64,000 bases of DNA from Vibrio natriegens NBRC 15636 = ATCC 14048 = DSM 759 (GTDB lineage Bacteria > Pseudomonadota > Gammaproteobacteria > Enterobacterales > Vibrionaceae), in the NCBI RefSeq assembly GCF_035621455.1, contig NZ_CP141822.1, positions 2,108,001 through 2,172,000 of the forward strand, in the 5' to 3' direction. Of this stretch, positions 18,812 through 28,116 are shown piece after piece (position 1 is the stretch's first letter; every line of letters starts with the position of its first letter). The position numbers and the translations under genes are program-made. The notes beneath the pieces are model-generated. The model had not been told where the DNA came from and made no database searches. It saw only the letters and a list, made by a program, of their open reading frames with translations.

Positions 18812-19732
18812 TTAGTAGCGAATTTTCGGGTCAATCATTGCTAGTAGGATATCGACAATCGCGTTGAATAAGATAAATAGGAAACCAATCAGAATAGTTA
18901 CACCCATTACTAGCGAGTAGTCACGGTTAAATGCAGCGTTAACGAAAAGCTTACCAATGCCTGGTAGACCAAAAATGGTTTCGATAACAACAGAACCGGT
19001 AATGATACCTACGAAAGCAGGACCCATGTAAGAAACGACAGGGAGAAGTGCTGGCTTAAGCGCGTGTTTAAGAATGATGTAACGGTAACTTAGACCTTTC
19101 GCGCGTGCGGTACGAATAAAGTTACTGTTTAATGTTTCAATCATCGAGCCACGAGTAATACGTGCGAATGTTGCAACGTAAAGCAATGACATACCAATTA
19201 CTGGAAGTACGAGGTACTTCAAGCCGCCATCTTGCCAGCCACCCGCAGGGAAAAAATGCCAGTGAAGAGAGAATAGGTAGATCAGTGCCGGAGCCAATAC
19301 GAATGATGGCATGACAACGCCTATCATCGCCGTTGACATAATCGTGTAATCGACCCAGGTATTCTGTTTTAAAGCGGCTATTGTGCCAACCGTCACCCCC
19401 ATTATCAGGGTGAAAATGAAGGCAATGAAACCCACTTTTGCAGATACAGGTAACGCAACAGAAATCAATTCATTAACTGAGTAATCCAGATACTTAAATG
19501 ACGGTCCGAAGTCACCTTGGATAACGTTAAACAAGTAAGTCGTGTATTGCTCGAATACAGGCTTATCTAGGCCATATTTAGCTTCGATGTTAGCCATAAC
19601 TTCTGGTGGTAATGGACGCTCTGTCGAGAATGGATTTCCCGGAGCAAAACGCATGAGAAAGAAAGATACGGTGATCAAAACCAACATTGTTGGGATCGCC
19701 TCAAATATCCTTTTTGCGATGAATTTAAGCAT
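18812..19732 (-). CDS. oppB: Oligopeptide ABC transporter permease OppB
   Basis: This is the partner permease to OppC, 306 residues with six predicted helices. The N-terminus MLKFIAKRIFEAIPTMLVLI and first periplasmic loop (PGNPFSTERPLPPEVMANIEAKYGLDKP) are standard for OppB. The EAA loop is seen as NFIRTARAKGLSYRYIILKH and the C-terminus as DPKIRY. It is separated from oppA by 129 bases holding two inverted repeats, probably tuning the ratio of binding protein to membrane complex. Confidence 0.95.
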   Translation of the reverse strand: MLKFIAKRIFEAIPTMLVLITVSFFLMRFAPGNPFSTERPLPPEVMANIEAKYGLDKPVFEQYTTYLFNVIQGDFGPSFKYLDYSVNELISVALPVSAKVGFIAFIFTLIMGVTVGTIAALKQNTWVDYTIMSTAMIGVVMPSFVLAPALIYLFSLHWHFFPAGGWQDGGLKYLVLPVIGMSLLYVATFARITRGSMIETLNSNFIRTARAKGLSYRYIILKHALKPALLPVVSYMGPAFVGIITGSVVIETIFGLPGIGKLFVNAAFNRDYSLVMGVTILIGFLFILFNAIVDILLAMIDPKIRY

Positions 19733-19775
19733 AAACTCACTCTTTCAGTCTGTGACAGTGTAAATGAAAACCAAA

Positions 19776-19792
19776 TGTCCAAATTTTGGACA
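19776..19792. repeat. Perfect 17-bp palindrome upstream of oppB
   Basis: TGTCCAAA-T-TTTGGACA has 8-bp arms around one base and sits 44 bases before the oppB start. It may be an operator or part of an RNA hairpin; I know no regulator with this exact site. Confidence 0.4.
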
Positions 19793-19798
19793 CAACAT

Positions 19799-19832
19799 AG
19801 GCGCTGCATGCGATCTCTCACATGCAGTGCCT
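19799..19832 (-). terminator. Intercistronic hairpin oppA-oppB
   Basis: Twelve-base arms (AGGCACTGCATG and CATGCAGCGCCT on the minus strand, one mismatch) enclose a 10-base loop directly after oppA. No T run follows, so it is probably an attenuator or mRNA stabiliser rather than a complete terminator. Confidence 0.6.
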
Positions 19833-19861
19833 AATTTTTTATAATTCTATCTGATTAAGAT

Positions 19862-21553
19862 TTACTCAGTAATGTATAGGTCTTTTGAGTAGATCTTTTC
19901 TTCTGCGTTGTTAGCTGGGAAGCCACCAACTTTAGGAGACAGTAGACGTGATTTCACGTACTGGTAGATAGGTGCAATTGGCATATCCTTCGCCATCAAC
20001 TTCTCAGCTTCCAAGTATAGTGCTTGGCGCTGTTCATCTGATGTAGAAGCAAATGCTTTGTTCATGATCTCGTCGTACTCTTTGCTATCGTAGTGAATAC
20101 CACCAGTGGTGTTGTTACTCATCATTAGCGTCAGGAATGATGAAGCTTCGTTGTAGTCACCACACCAACCTGCACGAGCCACTTCGAAGTCACCCGCATC
20201 TTTAGAAGATAGGTAAGTTTTCCACTCTTGGTTTTCTAGAGTGACGTCAAGACCCAGAGTCTTCTTCCACATTGAACCTAGAGCAACCGCAATTTTCTTG
20301 TGGTTCTCTGAAGTATTGTAAAGAAGATTAAATTTCAGTGGGTTATCTTTGCCGTAACCAGCTTCTTCTAGAAGACGTGCAGCTTCTGCATCACGTTCTG
20401 CCTGAGTCATCTTGCCGTAAGCTGGAGTTTCAGGGTTGAAGCCTGCTGTGATTTCAGGCGTTAGGAAGTAAGCTGGCTTTTGACCTTGAGCTAGGATCGC
20501 ATCCGTTACGATGTTACGGTCAATTGCGTACGAGATCGCTTTACGAACACGAACATCATCAAACGGTTCTTTCTTAGTGTTGAAGATGTAGTAGTAGGTA
20601 CATAGGTTACCCGTTACAGAAACTTCTTCTGGATGTTCTTTTTGCAGACGCTTGAAGTGCTCAGTTGGCAGTTCATTGGTAAAGTCGATTTCACCTGCTA
20701 GGAAACGGTTCATTTCCGCTACCTGGTTTTCGATAGGTAGGAAAGTAACTTTATCCAAAGTCGTGTGTTCGTTGTCCCAGTATTGCTCGTTACGCTTCAA
20801 TACTAAACGTTCGTTTACAACCCAGTTATCAACAACATATGCGCCGTTACCTACAAAGTTCTCTGGTTTGGTCCACTGATCACCGAATTTTTCAACAGTC
20901 GCTTGGTGAACTGGCTTAACCGTTGTGTGGCCCATCATCATGACGAAGTACGGTACTGCAGTATCAAGCTCAACAACCAACGTCTGGTCGTCAACCGCTT
21001 TCACACCTAGCTCGCTTTTATCTTTTTTACCAGCAACGATGTCTTTCGCATTCTTCATCTTGGTGTATTCCATGTACCAAGCGTATGGAGAAGCGGTTGC
21101 AGGATCGACTGCACGCTGGAAGCTGTAGACGAAATCGCCGGCCGTAACAGGATCGCCGTTAGACCATTTTGCGTCTTTGCGTAGGTGGAAAGTGAATGTT
21201 TTGTTGTCTGCAGTTTCCCAAGATTCAGCAACACCAGGGATGGTATTACCATCTGCATCTTGGTTTACAAGGCCTTCAAGTAGATCGCGAATCACGTGAG
21301 ATTCAGGAACACCTTGTGATTTGTGTGGGTCGATTGTCGCTACTTCTGTACCGTTACCACGCACTAATTCTTGAACCGCAGCAAGTTTTGGCTCCGAAGA
21401 ATCAGATTTCGCTTCAGAGGCAGGGGCTGGTGCAGGAGCAGGAGCAGGCTGAGCTGCTTGCTTCTCTTCTGGCTTATCACCACCACAACCAGCAAGAGCT
21501 AGAGAAAGACCAGCGCCAATGAATAAAGCGCGCGTGATTTTATTCTTATACAT
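19862..21553 (-). CDS. oppA: Oligopeptide-binding lipoprotein OppA
   Basis: This is the peptide-binding protein of the Opp importer (SBP_bac_5 family). I use the ATG at 21553 (563 residues) because GGAG stands eight bases upstream; the ten extra codons before it have no such site. The N-terminus MYKNKITRALFIGAGLSL ends in a lipobox LAGC, so this OppA should be lipid-anchored, unlike the free periplasmic E. coli OppA. A Pro-Ala linker (QPAPAPAPAPAS) of ~35 residues follows, then the binding domain starting VRGNGTEVATIDPHKSQGVPE. It is first in oppABCDF and probably the most abundant product. Confidence 0.94.
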   Translation of the reverse strand: MYKNKITRALFIGAGLSLALAGCGGDKPEEKQAAQPAPAPAPAPASEAKSDSSEPKLAAVQELVRGNGTEVATIDPHKSQGVPESHVIRDLLEGLVNQDADGNTIPGVAESWETADNKTFTFHLRKDAKWSNGDPVTAGDFVYSFQRAVDPATASPYAWYMEYTKMKNAKDIVAGKKDKSELGVKAVDDQTLVVELDTAVPYFVMMMGHTTVKPVHQATVEKFGDQWTKPENFVGNGAYVVDNWVVNERLVLKRNEQYWDNEHTTLDKVTFLPIENQVAEMNRFLAGEIDFTNELPTEHFKRLQKEHPEEVSVTGNLCTYYYIFNTKKEPFDDVRVRKAISYAIDRNIVTDAILAQGQKPAYFLTPEITAGFNPETPAYGKMTQAERDAEAARLLEEAGYGKDNPLKFNLLYNTSENHKKIAVALGSMWKKTLGLDVTLENQEWKTYLSSKDAGDFEVARAGWCGDYNEASSFLTLMMSNNTTGGIHYDSKEYDEIMNKAFASTSDEQRQALYLEAEKLMAKDMPIAPIYQYVKSRLLSPKVGGFPANNAEEKIYSKDLYITE

Positions 21554-22052
21554 GCGTAAAACTCCAAATTTTTTTGTTAGCATCCATGACCTCTTTGTAG
21601 GTTCACAAAAACGGGCTGTGATTTAGATCTTTTTAGCGCCAAAACTAAGCACCAAGAACCTAAAACCATACAAAGACTGCGGCACACATTAGCAATCATT
21701 GAAGTTATTTGCCATAAAAATGTAGCAAAAAGACCGATAATCCTGTATCTGTCGCACAAATCCAGCAAAAAAAAGCTGATTAAAAACATTTTGCTAGTCC
21801 AATGGCTAGCTCAATCTCTCCTCAACAGATTAAAGTTTCGATTAATCTAAATTTAAACCAATTAGCAGCATCATATACTAAGCATATGCACAAACTTAAC
21901 ACTTCTGACACAAAGAACTTAGCAAACGCTTGCTTATGTATTGTTTAGAGCGATCCGATATTGTGCAAATTTATGGAGTAATAGAGACGAATAGCTTGCG
22001 TTTTATGTGGGCAATAAATGTACAACCTTTATATATAAAAAGGTAAATATAA
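21554..22052. other. Promoter and leader region of opp
   Basis: About 500 A/T-rich bases between the oppA start and the moa terminator, with stops in all frames and no coding signal. It must hold the opp promoter and a leader. I found no clear operator, riboswitch or small RNA. Confidence 0.45.
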
Positions 22053-22086
22053 AAAAAGCTAAGCACCTGTAATGCTTAGCTTTTAA
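22053..22086. terminator. Terminator of the moa operon
   Basis: A 12-bp stem AAAAGCTAAGCA/TGCTTAGCTTTT around a 7-base loop is followed on the minus strand by more T. It lies about 30 bases after moaE. Confidence 0.88.
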
Positions 22087-22115
22087 CTTTCATTGTGCGA
22101 GAAATACTTTCTACT

Positions 22116-22571
22116 CTACTTTTGCCAACGCTGTGCAGCTTTGTGATCAGTGTCTCTTGATTCGATCCAGCGATTTTCAGTCGTTGTGCGTTCTTTTTTC
22201 CAAAATGGTGCTTTCGTTTTTAGATAATCCATAATGAATTCGCACGCTTCAAATGCCGCACCTCGATGAGCGCTAGAAACACCAACAAAAACAATTTGAT
22301 CACCGATATCCAAATCACCAATACGGTGGATAACACGCACACCAAGTAATGGCCAACGATCTTCAGCTTGATTACAAATGTCGATAAGGCTCTTTTCTGT
22401 CATACCAGGATAATGTTCTAGATGCAGACCAACAACGTTATCGCCTAAGTTCATATCGCGCACTTTACCAATAAATGTCACGACGGCACCAGAAGACGTT
22501 CCTTCGGACAAACCTTGGTATTCTTGATCGACAGAAAAATCTTCAGCCTGTACAGAAACACGAGGATCCAT
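22116..22571 (-). CDS. moaE: Molybdopterin synthase large subunit MoaE
   Basis: MoaE is the catalytic subunit of molybdopterin synthase, which adds two sulfurs from thiocarboxylated MoaD to precursor Z (cPMP). The 151 residues show family motifs: GAVVTFIGKVRD, LEHYPGMTEKSL, VRVIHRIGDLDIGDQIVFV, SSAHRGAAFEACEFIMDYLK and APFWKKE with the active-site lysines. It follows moaD with one base between. It is the last gene of moaABCDE. Confidence 0.95.
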   Translation of the reverse strand: MDPRVSVQAEDFSVDQEYQGLSEGTSSGAVVTFIGKVRDMNLGDNVVGLHLEHYPGMTEKSLIDICNQAEDRWPLLGVRVIHRIGDLDIGDQIVFVGVSSAHRGAAFEACEFIMDYLKTKAPFWKKERTTTENRWIESRDTDHKAAQRWQK

Positions 22572-22572
22572 C

Positions 22573-22830
22573 TTAACCTCCAGTCACTGGCGGGAAGAAT
22601 GCCACTTCGTCTCCCGCTTTCACTTCAGTATCTAACGGCACAATAGACTGGTTAACTGCTGCAAGTAGCTTTCCGGGCTCGAGAGCTAAGTCCCACTTGC
22701 CGTCTTTTTCCGTGCCCTTTTCGACCAAATGAGCACGAACCGCTTCTACCGTTTCAAACTGCCCTTCTAAATCAACACTGTCGATTCCCACCAACTCACG
22801 TGTCTGAGCGAAGAAAAGTACTTTAATCAT
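22573..22830 (-). CDS. moaD: Molybdopterin synthase sulfur carrier MoaD
   Basis: This 85-residue ubiquitin-like sulfur carrier starts [15 protein letters not shown] and ends FFPPVTGG. The terminal Gly-Gly is the site that becomes a thiocarboxylate and inserts into MoaE. The length is close to the usual ~81. It overlaps the end of moaC by four bases (ATGA), so it is translationally coupled. Confidence 0.95.
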   Translation of the reverse strand: MIKVLFFAQTRELVGIDSVDLEGQFETVEAVRAHLVEKGTEKDGKWDLALEPGKLLAAVNQSIVPLDTEVKAGDEVAFFPPVTGG

Positions 22831-23306
22831 GATTCTGCCTTGAAGTGTCCTGACTTTCCGCCCGTCTTCTCAAGAAGACGAACCTGACCAATGACCATAT
22901 CTTTTTGCACCGCTTTACACATGTCATAAATAGTCAACGCTGCAACAGAAGCCGCCGTTAACGCTTCCATCTCTACGCCTGTTTTACCTGCAAGTTTACA
23001 AACAGACTCGATACGAACCTTGCTCTCCGATTCAATCGCTTCTAACTGAACTTCAACTTTAGACAGTAAAAGCGGATGACAAAGCGGAATCAGATCCCAG
23101 GTTTTTTTCGCGGCTTGAATACCTGCTATACGTGCGGTAGCAAACACATCGCCTTTATGATGTTGGCCAGAGACAATCAACTCGAGTGTTTCTGGTGCCA
23201 TGTGCACAAATGCTTCTGCTCTTGCTTCACGGACCGTTTCCGTTTTCGCTGAAACATCGACCATGTTAGCTTCGCCGGATGCATTAATGTGTGTAAATTG
23301 GGTCAT
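22827..23306 (-). CDS. moaC: Cyclic pyranopterin monophosphate synthase MoaC
   Basis: MoaC converts the MoaA product (3',8-cyclo-GTP) to cyclic pyranopterin monophosphate. The 159 residues carry the family signatures [65 protein letters not shown] and the C-terminal KTGGKSGHF. Key lysine and aspartate residues in MCKAVQKDM and TVYD-like positions are kept. It lies 27 bases after moaB and overlaps moaD. Confidence 0.95.
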   Translation of the reverse strand: MTQFTHINASGEANMVDVSAKTETVREARAEAFVHMAPETLELIVSGQHHKGDVFATARIAGIQAAKKTWDLIPLCHPLLLSKVEVQLEAIESESKVRIESVCKLAGKTGVEMEALTAASVAALTIYDMCKAVQKDMVIGQVRLLEKTGGKSGHFKAES

Positions 23307-23333
23307 TGCTTTTCCTTCACTTAGTAGAAAAGG

Positions 23334-23846
23334 TTATACAGATAGGTGTGGCATAAAGTTACAAGGGCGGTGACTTGCGTCCATCTGCTGCTTGATTATT
23401 TTCGTCCAACCAGTGCGGCATGCACCAGTAGACCCTGGCATAGCAAAGATGACGGTATGGTTAGCAAAACCAGCAATTGCACGTGACTGGATAGTCGATG
23501 TGCCAATCTCTTCATAAGAAACCATACGGAATAACTCGCCAAAGCCTTCCACTTCTTTATCAAAAAGCGGCTTAAGTGCTTCTGGAGTGCTGTCACGAGA
23601 AGTAAAACCTGTACCACCGGTGATCATGACCGCTTGTACGTTTTCGTCGGCAATCCATTGAGAAACAATCGCTCGAATCTTATACATATCATCAATGACG
23701 ATTTGCTTATCAACGACATTGTGACCGGCTTCCTGGGCATGTTCTACAAGGTAGCGACCTGATGTATCATTTTCTTCAGTACGAGTGTCAGATACCGTTA
23801 GAACGGCAATATTTGCAGGTTGAAATTTGCTTTCAGCGTGACCCAT
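23334..23846 (-). CDS. moaB: Molybdenum cofactor biosynthesis protein MoaB
   Basis: MoaB belongs to the MogA/MoaB family, whose members adenylylate molybdopterin before metal insertion. In bacteria with MogA, MoaB is often dispensable. The 170 residues show NIAVLTVSDTRTEENDTSGR, VMITGGTGFTSRDSTPEAL and the FAMPGSTGACRTGW end block typical of the family. It lies 100 bases downstream of moaA, without a clear terminator between them, and is probably in the same transcript. Confidence 0.94.
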   Translation of the reverse strand: MGHAESKFQPANIAVLTVSDTRTEENDTSGRYLVEHAQEAGHNVVDKQIVIDDMYKIRAIVSQWIADENVQAVMITGGTGFTSRDSTPEALKPLFDKEVEGFGELFRMVSYEEIGTSTIQSRAIAGFANHTVIFAMPGSTGACRTGWTKIIKQQMDASHRPCNFMPHLSV

Positions 23847-23946
23847 TAGTTCACCTATTCTCTAAAGTTAGCTTGGATTCGTTATATCGATTCAGGAAAT
23901 ATCATCGAGAAAGCCCGCGAGCTTCCTCTATAAAAGTTGTGTGATG

Positions 23947-24936
23947 TTAGCCGCCAATGGACGCGAGATGAGGCGTCATCCCAGTGTTGCCATCATGCAA
24001 GAAGTGACTGACAGACTTAGTCTGCAGCTGAGCTTGAATACGCTCAATTAACTCATTCTCTTGTTCATCACCTTGCAGAAGGTCACGTAAGTCAATGCCA
24101 TGCTCGCCAAACAAACATAGATGCAGCTTACCCATGGCAGAAACACGAAGCCGGTTACAGCTCTCACAAAAGTCCTTCTCATAAGGCATAATTAGCCCAA
24201 TTTCACCCTTGTAATCCGGGTGAACAAATACCTGAGCAGGACCATCATTGTGAGAACGGACTTTCAGTAACCATCCATTAGCAATGAGCTGATTACGGAT
24301 CGCGACACCAGAAACGTGGTGCTTATTAAACAAGTCATCCATTTCACCCGTCTGCATCAGTTCAATAAAACGCAATTGAATTGGTCTATCTTTGATCCAG
24401 TTGAGGAAGGCAGGTAGCTCGTGATGGTTGAGATCTTTCATCAACACCACGTTCACTTTCACTTGTTCATAGCCGACTTCAAACGCACGCTCGATACCAT
24501 TCATCACTTCGGTGAACTTATTCTCACCTGTGATTTGATGGAACATGCGTGGGTCAAGGCTATCCACACTCACATTGATGTGCGTGAGGCCAGCTTCGCG
24601 CCAGTCTGCAACCTGTTTAGCCATGCGATAGCCATTTGTCGTTGTCGCGACTTTCTCAATACCAGGTGTCGTTGCGACAGCATGGATGATGTCAGTAAAG
24701 TCTTTACGTAAACTTGGCTCACCGCCAGTAATGCGGACTTTTGAAGTACCGCAATCTGCAAACGCGGTGACTACCCGCTTAATTTCAGGTAGCGATAAAA
24801 AAGACGAGTTTTTTTTGCCCGAAGGTTTATAACCATCAGGCAGGCAATAGGTACATTTGAAATTACAAACGTCAGTTACAGACAGACGTAAGTAATAGAA
24901 TTTACGATGAAATTTGTCTTCGAATTGTTGCGCCAC
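23947..24936 (-). CDS. moaA: GTP 3',8-cyclase MoaA
   Basis: This radical-SAM enzyme catalyses the first step of molybdenum cofactor synthesis. The N-terminal CxxxCxxC cluster is in [16 protein letters not shown] and the C-terminal second cluster in [21 protein letters not shown]; the protein ends with the required Gly-Gly. I start it at the GTG at 24936, giving 329 residues that line up residue for residue with E. coli MoaA from its start, and GGAAAGG lies six bases upstream. A TTG at 24951 is the other option, but it covers that ribosome binding site. Expression is probably controlled by the riboswitch directly upstream. Confidence 0.95.
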   Translation of the reverse strand: MAQQFEDKFHRKFYYLRLSVTDVCNFKCTYCLPDGYKPSGKKNSSFLSLPEIKRVVTAFADCGTSKVRITGGEPSLRKDFTDIIHAVATTPGIEKVATTTNGYRMAKQVADWREAGLTHINVSVDSLDPRMFHQITGENKFTEVMNGIERAFEVGYEQVKVNVVLMKDLNHHELPAFLNWIKDRPIQLRFIELMQTGEMDDLFNKHHVSGVAIRNQLIANGWLLKVRSHNDGPAQVFVHPDYKGEIGLIMPYEKDFCESCNRLRVSAMGKLHLCLFGEHGIDLRDLLQGDEQENELIERIQAQLQTKSVSHFLHDGNTGMTPHLASIGG

Positions 24937-24942
24937 GGAACA

Positions 24943-25040
24943 CCTTTCCAAACACGGGAGGCGTGGTCATTTCCAACCAAGCCCTTGTGGCAGTATGCCA
25001 CTGGCTCAGAACACCTATCCTTAATCGAACTTAGTGTTGT
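24943..25040 (-). ncRNA. Probable molybdenum-cofactor (Moco) riboswitch
   Basis: The moaA leader on the minus strand holds GTGGCA-TAC-TGCCAC (24987-25001), immediately followed by ACAAGGGCTTGGTTGG. This pattern of a tight hairpin then AAGGGYUUGGU is what I recall of the Moco RNA motif found before moaA in gamma-proteobacteria. AACAC at 25034-25038 can pair with GTGTT at 24951-24955 to close the outer stem, placing the GGAAAGG ribosome binding site just outside it. Control of translation start is therefore likely. The class is recognised from memory, not by a covariance search. Confidence 0.72.
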
Positions 25041-25242
25041 GAGCTCGGAGTTATGGCAACCAGAGAAAGTAAAACTCTGATAGCTTTGCTGTGTAAAATA
25101 CTGAATATTTATAAGGGAATCCAGACTTGAGCACTAAAAAATATCTCAAGTCACACAATTTACCGCTAAGTGAGTACCGTTAGAGCACTCATTACGTTAA
25201 ATTGTAGCCGTTTTTACGAATTTTATTAGAAGAATGTAACGT
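25041..25242. other. Divergent promoter region moaA/ybhK
   Basis: This gap must carry both promoters. It contains an 8-bp inverted repeat GACTTGAG/CTCAAGTC (25124-25152) around an A/T-rich 13-base loop, which could be an operator or the start of a transcript. No known consensus fits. Confidence 0.4.
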
Positions 25243-26139
25243 ATGAGTATCTATACGGATAACAAAGTAGTCGCAGTTGGCGGTGGCCATGGTTTAGGTA
25301 GAATGTTAGCAGCACTGAGCGATTTTCGTGGCAACGCGACGGGCATCGTCGCTACCACTGATAATGGTGGCTCCACTGGCCGAATTCGTCATTGTCAGGG
25401 TGGTATCGCTTGGGGTGATATGCGCAACTGCATCAACCAGTTGATCACTGAACCATCTATCAGTTCAATGATGTTCGAGTATCGCTTCAAGGGCAGTGGC
25501 GAACTTGACGGTCACAATTTAGGTAATTTAATGCTCACCGCTCTGGACAACCTTTCGGTCCGTCCATTGGATGCGATCAATCTTATTCGCAATATGCTTA
25601 AAGTCGATGTGAATATTCTACCTATGTCAGAGCACCCATCCGATCTGTCTGCCCTATCTATCGATGGCAAATGGGTCACCGGAGAAACCAATGTCGACCA
25701 CATGGAGACTGACCTTCGCCGTTTAGACCTCTCTCCTGAAGTACCCGCAACAAAAGAAGCAGTGGCAGCATTATCAGAGGCTAATGCCATTGTTCTGGGG
25801 CCGGGAAGCTTTCTGACCAGCATCATGCCACCGCTGTTATTGCCAGAGCTAGGTAAAGCGATCGCTAACAATAAAAACGCCAAAGTCATTTTTGTCGCGA
25901 ACTTGAGTCCGGAATATGGTCCTGCCGGCCGTATGAGCATGGAGCAAAAATTAGAATGGTGTGAGCGCGCATTGCAAGGCAGAAAAATCGATGTCGTTCT
26001 TGCTGAAAAAGCAGAACAAGAAGTGCTCGATAGATGGAATGTGGTCACCGAGTCACTGGCTTCAAGCAATCGCGACTGGCGTCATGACCGTAATAAACTC
26101 AAGAAAGCCATCGAAGATCAACTTGTTAGCCAGAGTTAA
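25243..26139 (+). CDS. ybhK: YvcK/CofD-family protein YbhK
   Basis: This 298-residue protein belongs to the CofD/YvcK (gluconeogenesis factor) family. It begins with a nucleotide-binding stretch VVAVGGGHGLGRMLAAL and has the family blocks ATTDNGGSTGRIR, GDMRNCINQL and VLGPGSFLTSIMPPLL. E. coli ybhK also lies divergent from moaA, supporting the name. In Bacillus YvcK binds UDP-sugars and affects cell shape and growth on gluconeogenic carbon; no enzyme activity is established for this branch. A strong terminator follows. Confidence 0.88.
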   Translation: MSIYTDNKVVAVGGGHGLGRMLAALSDFRGNATGIVATTDNGGSTGRIRHCQGGIAWGDMRNCINQLITEPSISSMMFEYRFKGSGELDGHNLGNLMLTALDNLSVRPLDAINLIRNMLKVDVNILPMSEHPSDLSALSIDGKWVTGETNVDHMETDLRRLDLSPEVPATKEAVAALSEANAIVLGPGSFLTSIMPPLLLPELGKAIANNKNAKVIFVANLSPEYGPAGRMSMEQKLEWCERALQGRKIDVVLAEKAEQEVLDRWNVVTESLASSNRDWRHDRNKLKKAIEDQLVSQS

Positions 26140-26154
26140 TCTTATCCAGAAACA

Positions 26155-26190
26155 GTAAAGCCCTTCACTGAATGTGAGGGGCTTTACTTT
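26155..26190. terminator. Terminator between ybhK and luxU
   Basis: GTAAAGCCCTTCAC pairs with GTGAGGGGCTTTAC (one G-T) around a short loop, followed by TTTT. It lies between convergent ybhK and luxU. Confidence 0.88.
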
Positions 26191-26216
26191 TAAACTTTGC
26201 TGTCACTTCTTGTCGG

Positions 26217-26561
26217 TTATAGGCTCCAGGAGCGGTAAACCTCTTGTGTATCGCGCAGAACGTCGATCATGGTAGTGGCTTCTTCTCCTTCTACCGCCAA
26301 CTCTCCCGCTTTCGCTTTCTTATCAATAGAGATTGCTAAGTCACACAAACGATCAGCACCAAAACTGGCAGCACTGCTTTTTAACGCATGGCTGATTTCT
26401 TTCAAATATACCAGTTGATCGGCGTCATCGAACTGAGACAAGTTTCTAATGTAAGTGTCTATTTCACCTAAAAAAATATCAAGCAACACTGGTACATTGT
26501 CGCTGCCAATCTCCATGGACAGATCGTCTATTTTCTTTTGGTTAAGTATATTCATGCTCAT
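26217..26561 (-). CDS. luxU: Quorum-sensing phosphotransfer protein LuxU
   Basis: LuxU is the Hpt protein that collects phosphate from the autoinducer sensor kinases and passes it to LuxO. The 114 residues match Vibrio LuxU, with the phosphorylated histidine H58 in [19 protein letters not shown] and the N-terminal block [17 protein letters not shown]. Its start overlaps the luxO stop as ATGA, so both are made together. The sensor kinases themselves are not in this window. Confidence 0.97.
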   Translation of the reverse strand: MSMNILNQKKIDDLSMEIGSDNVPVLLDIFLGEIDTYIRNLSQFDDADQLVYLKEISHALKSSAASFGADRLCDLAISIDKKAKAGELAVEGEEATTMIDVLRDTQEVYRSWSL

Positions 26562-27964
26562 ACCTTTTGCCGCTCATCCTTGCTGTTCCATGCTTGTAGC
26601 TTACGGTAAATCGTCGATGGGCTGACATCTAGATACCCTGCCGCTCGAGGAATATTACCGTCGCACGCTTCAATTGCGCGTTCAATCGCCGTTTTTTCCG
26701 TAATCCACAGTGGCACAATGTCCGAGGCTGTCATCACTTGAGACTCAACTGTGGCGCTTGATGTCTTACGCTCCAAAGGTTGATTCAATGGAGGCGGAAG
26801 CATATCCAAAGTAATTTCTTTACCGTGATTTAACACCACGATATTGCGAAGCACGTTTTGTAACTGACGTACGTTACCGGGCCATTCATAGTTATTAAAT
26901 CGATCTATCACTTCTTGCGAAAAGCGTACAAAGCCTTTCCCCTCTTCATGAGACATATAACCCAATAAAGAATAAGCAATTTCGACAACGTCTTCGCCAC
27001 GCTCACGCAAAGGTGGAAGATGCAATGGTATTACGTATAAGCGGTAATATAGGTCTTCACGAAAGCGCCCTTCCTGAACCTCTTTCCAAGGGTCACGGTT
27101 GGTGGCGCACACAAAGCGCACATCCACGCTTTTCATTTTTGAGGAGCCGACTTTCTGGAAGGTACCAGTCTGGATAAATCGCAACAACTTGGTCTGTAAG
27201 TCCAAGTCCATTTCACACAATTCATCGAGGAAAAGCGTACCGCCATCCGCTAGTTCTGCCGCACCTTGACGATCATTCGCCGCACCAGTAAACGCGCCTT
27301 TTACGTGACCAAACAACTCACTTTCAATCAGATCTTTCGGGATCGCTGCACAGTTAATCGCAATAAATGGTTTATCACCTCGTTTACTTGCGGCATGGAT
27401 AGCTTCGGCACACACCTCTTTACCCGTGCCACTTTCACCAGTAATGAAAATACTCGCCTTACTGCTCGCTGCTGAGTCAATGGTGCGGTAAACCTGTTGC
27501 ATGGTTTGGCTACTACCGATGAAACCCTGATAATTCTGGTTACCGGGATTATCCGCTTCGTTTTTTAACTTGGTCGCTTTACGTATCGCGTTGTTCACCG
27601 TGACACGCAAGCGGTCGGCTTCACACGGTTTAATCAAAAAGTCTTGAGAGCCATGACGCATTGCTTCTACCGCAGTGTCGATAGAGCCGTGTGCAGTCAT
27701 AAAGATGATAGGAACGTCTGGATGACTTTGTTTCACTGCATGCAGAACGTCCATACCCGTCATGTCAGGCAGACGAAGATCAAGCAGAATAAGGTCGGGA
27801 ATACGATGTTTCAGACTTTCGATCGCATCACGCCCGGTACCGACAATATTGATGTCAATACCTAGTGGCGTCAGGTAAGAGCGATACAACGCCGCAACCG
27901 ACGCAGTATCCTCGACCATTAGCAGATAACGAGCCTTTGGATCTTTAGTAGTTTGTTGTTGCAT
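26558..27964 (-). CDS. luxO: Quorum-sensing sigma-54 response regulator LuxO
   Basis: LuxO is an NtrC-type activator of the qrr small-RNA genes. It has a receiver domain with phospho-acceptor D62 ([11 protein letters not shown]; equal to D47 of the shorter classical numbering from MVEDTASV), an AAA+ domain with Walker A GESGTGKE and the sigma-54 contact loop GAFTGA, and a C-terminal Fis-type helix-turn-helix ([13 protein letters not shown]). The frame gives 468 residues; the internal ATG at residue 16 is the alternative start. It is transcribed with luxU and divergent from qrr1, whose upstream region has its expected sites. Confidence 0.97.
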   Translation of the reverse strand: MQQQTTKDPKARYLLMVEDTASVAALYRSYLTPLGIDINIVGTGRDAIESLKHRIPDLILLDLRLPDMTGMDVLHAVKQSHPDVPIIFMTAHGSIDTAVEAMRHGSQDFLIKPCEADRLRVTVNNAIRKATKLKNEADNPGNQNYQGFIGSSQTMQQVYRTIDSAASSKASIFITGESGTGKEVCAEAIHAASKRGDKPFIAINCAAIPKDLIESELFGHVKGAFTGAANDRQGAAELADGGTLFLDELCEMDLDLQTKLLRFIQTGTFQKVGSSKMKSVDVRFVCATNRDPWKEVQEGRFREDLYYRLYVIPLHLPPLRERGEDVVEIAYSLLGYMSHEEGKGFVRFSQEVIDRFNNYEWPGNVRQLQNVLRNIVVLNHGKEITLDMLPPPLNQPLERKTSSATVESQVMTASDIVPLWITEKTAIERAIEACDGNIPRAAGYLDVSPSTIYRKLQAWNSKDERQKV

Positions 27965-28001
27965 AACCTAGCTAGCTTTTTTGTAATCTTTTAAACAATA
28001 A

Positions 28002-28026
28002 TCGCATTACGCTTTGCATTATGCAA
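28002..28026. promoter_or_regulatory. LuxO binding site(s) upstream of qrr1
   Basis: The palindrome TTGCA-TTA-TGCAA (28014-28026) fits the known LuxO site. A weaker copy, GCATTACGC (28004-28012), repeats GCATTATGC 12 bases away, about one helical turn. Both lie roughly 65-90 bases upstream of the -24/-12 element, as expected for a sigma-54 activator, and also just upstream of luxO. Confidence 0.78.
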
Positions 28027-28090
28027 ATAACAATACACAAATCAGGGGCAATTTAGATCAATAAAAACAGAGATCAATGAGTTAAGAATT

Positions 28091-28106
28091 TGGCATAAAT
28101 CATGCT
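28091..28106 (+). promoter_or_regulatory. Sigma-54 promoter of qrr1
   Basis: TGGCA-N7-TGCT gives GG (28092-28093) and GC (28104-28105) separated by exactly ten bases, the -24/-12 hallmark. The predicted start lies about 12 bases on, at the first base of the Qrr1 5' hairpin. Confidence 0.85.
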
Positions 28107-28116
28107 CATTTAACTC

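Noticed and set aside
25512..26069. 185-codon frame antisense to ybhK
   Set aside because: Lies wholly inside a clear conserved gene; the translation is Ser/Arg-rich and resembles nothing known.
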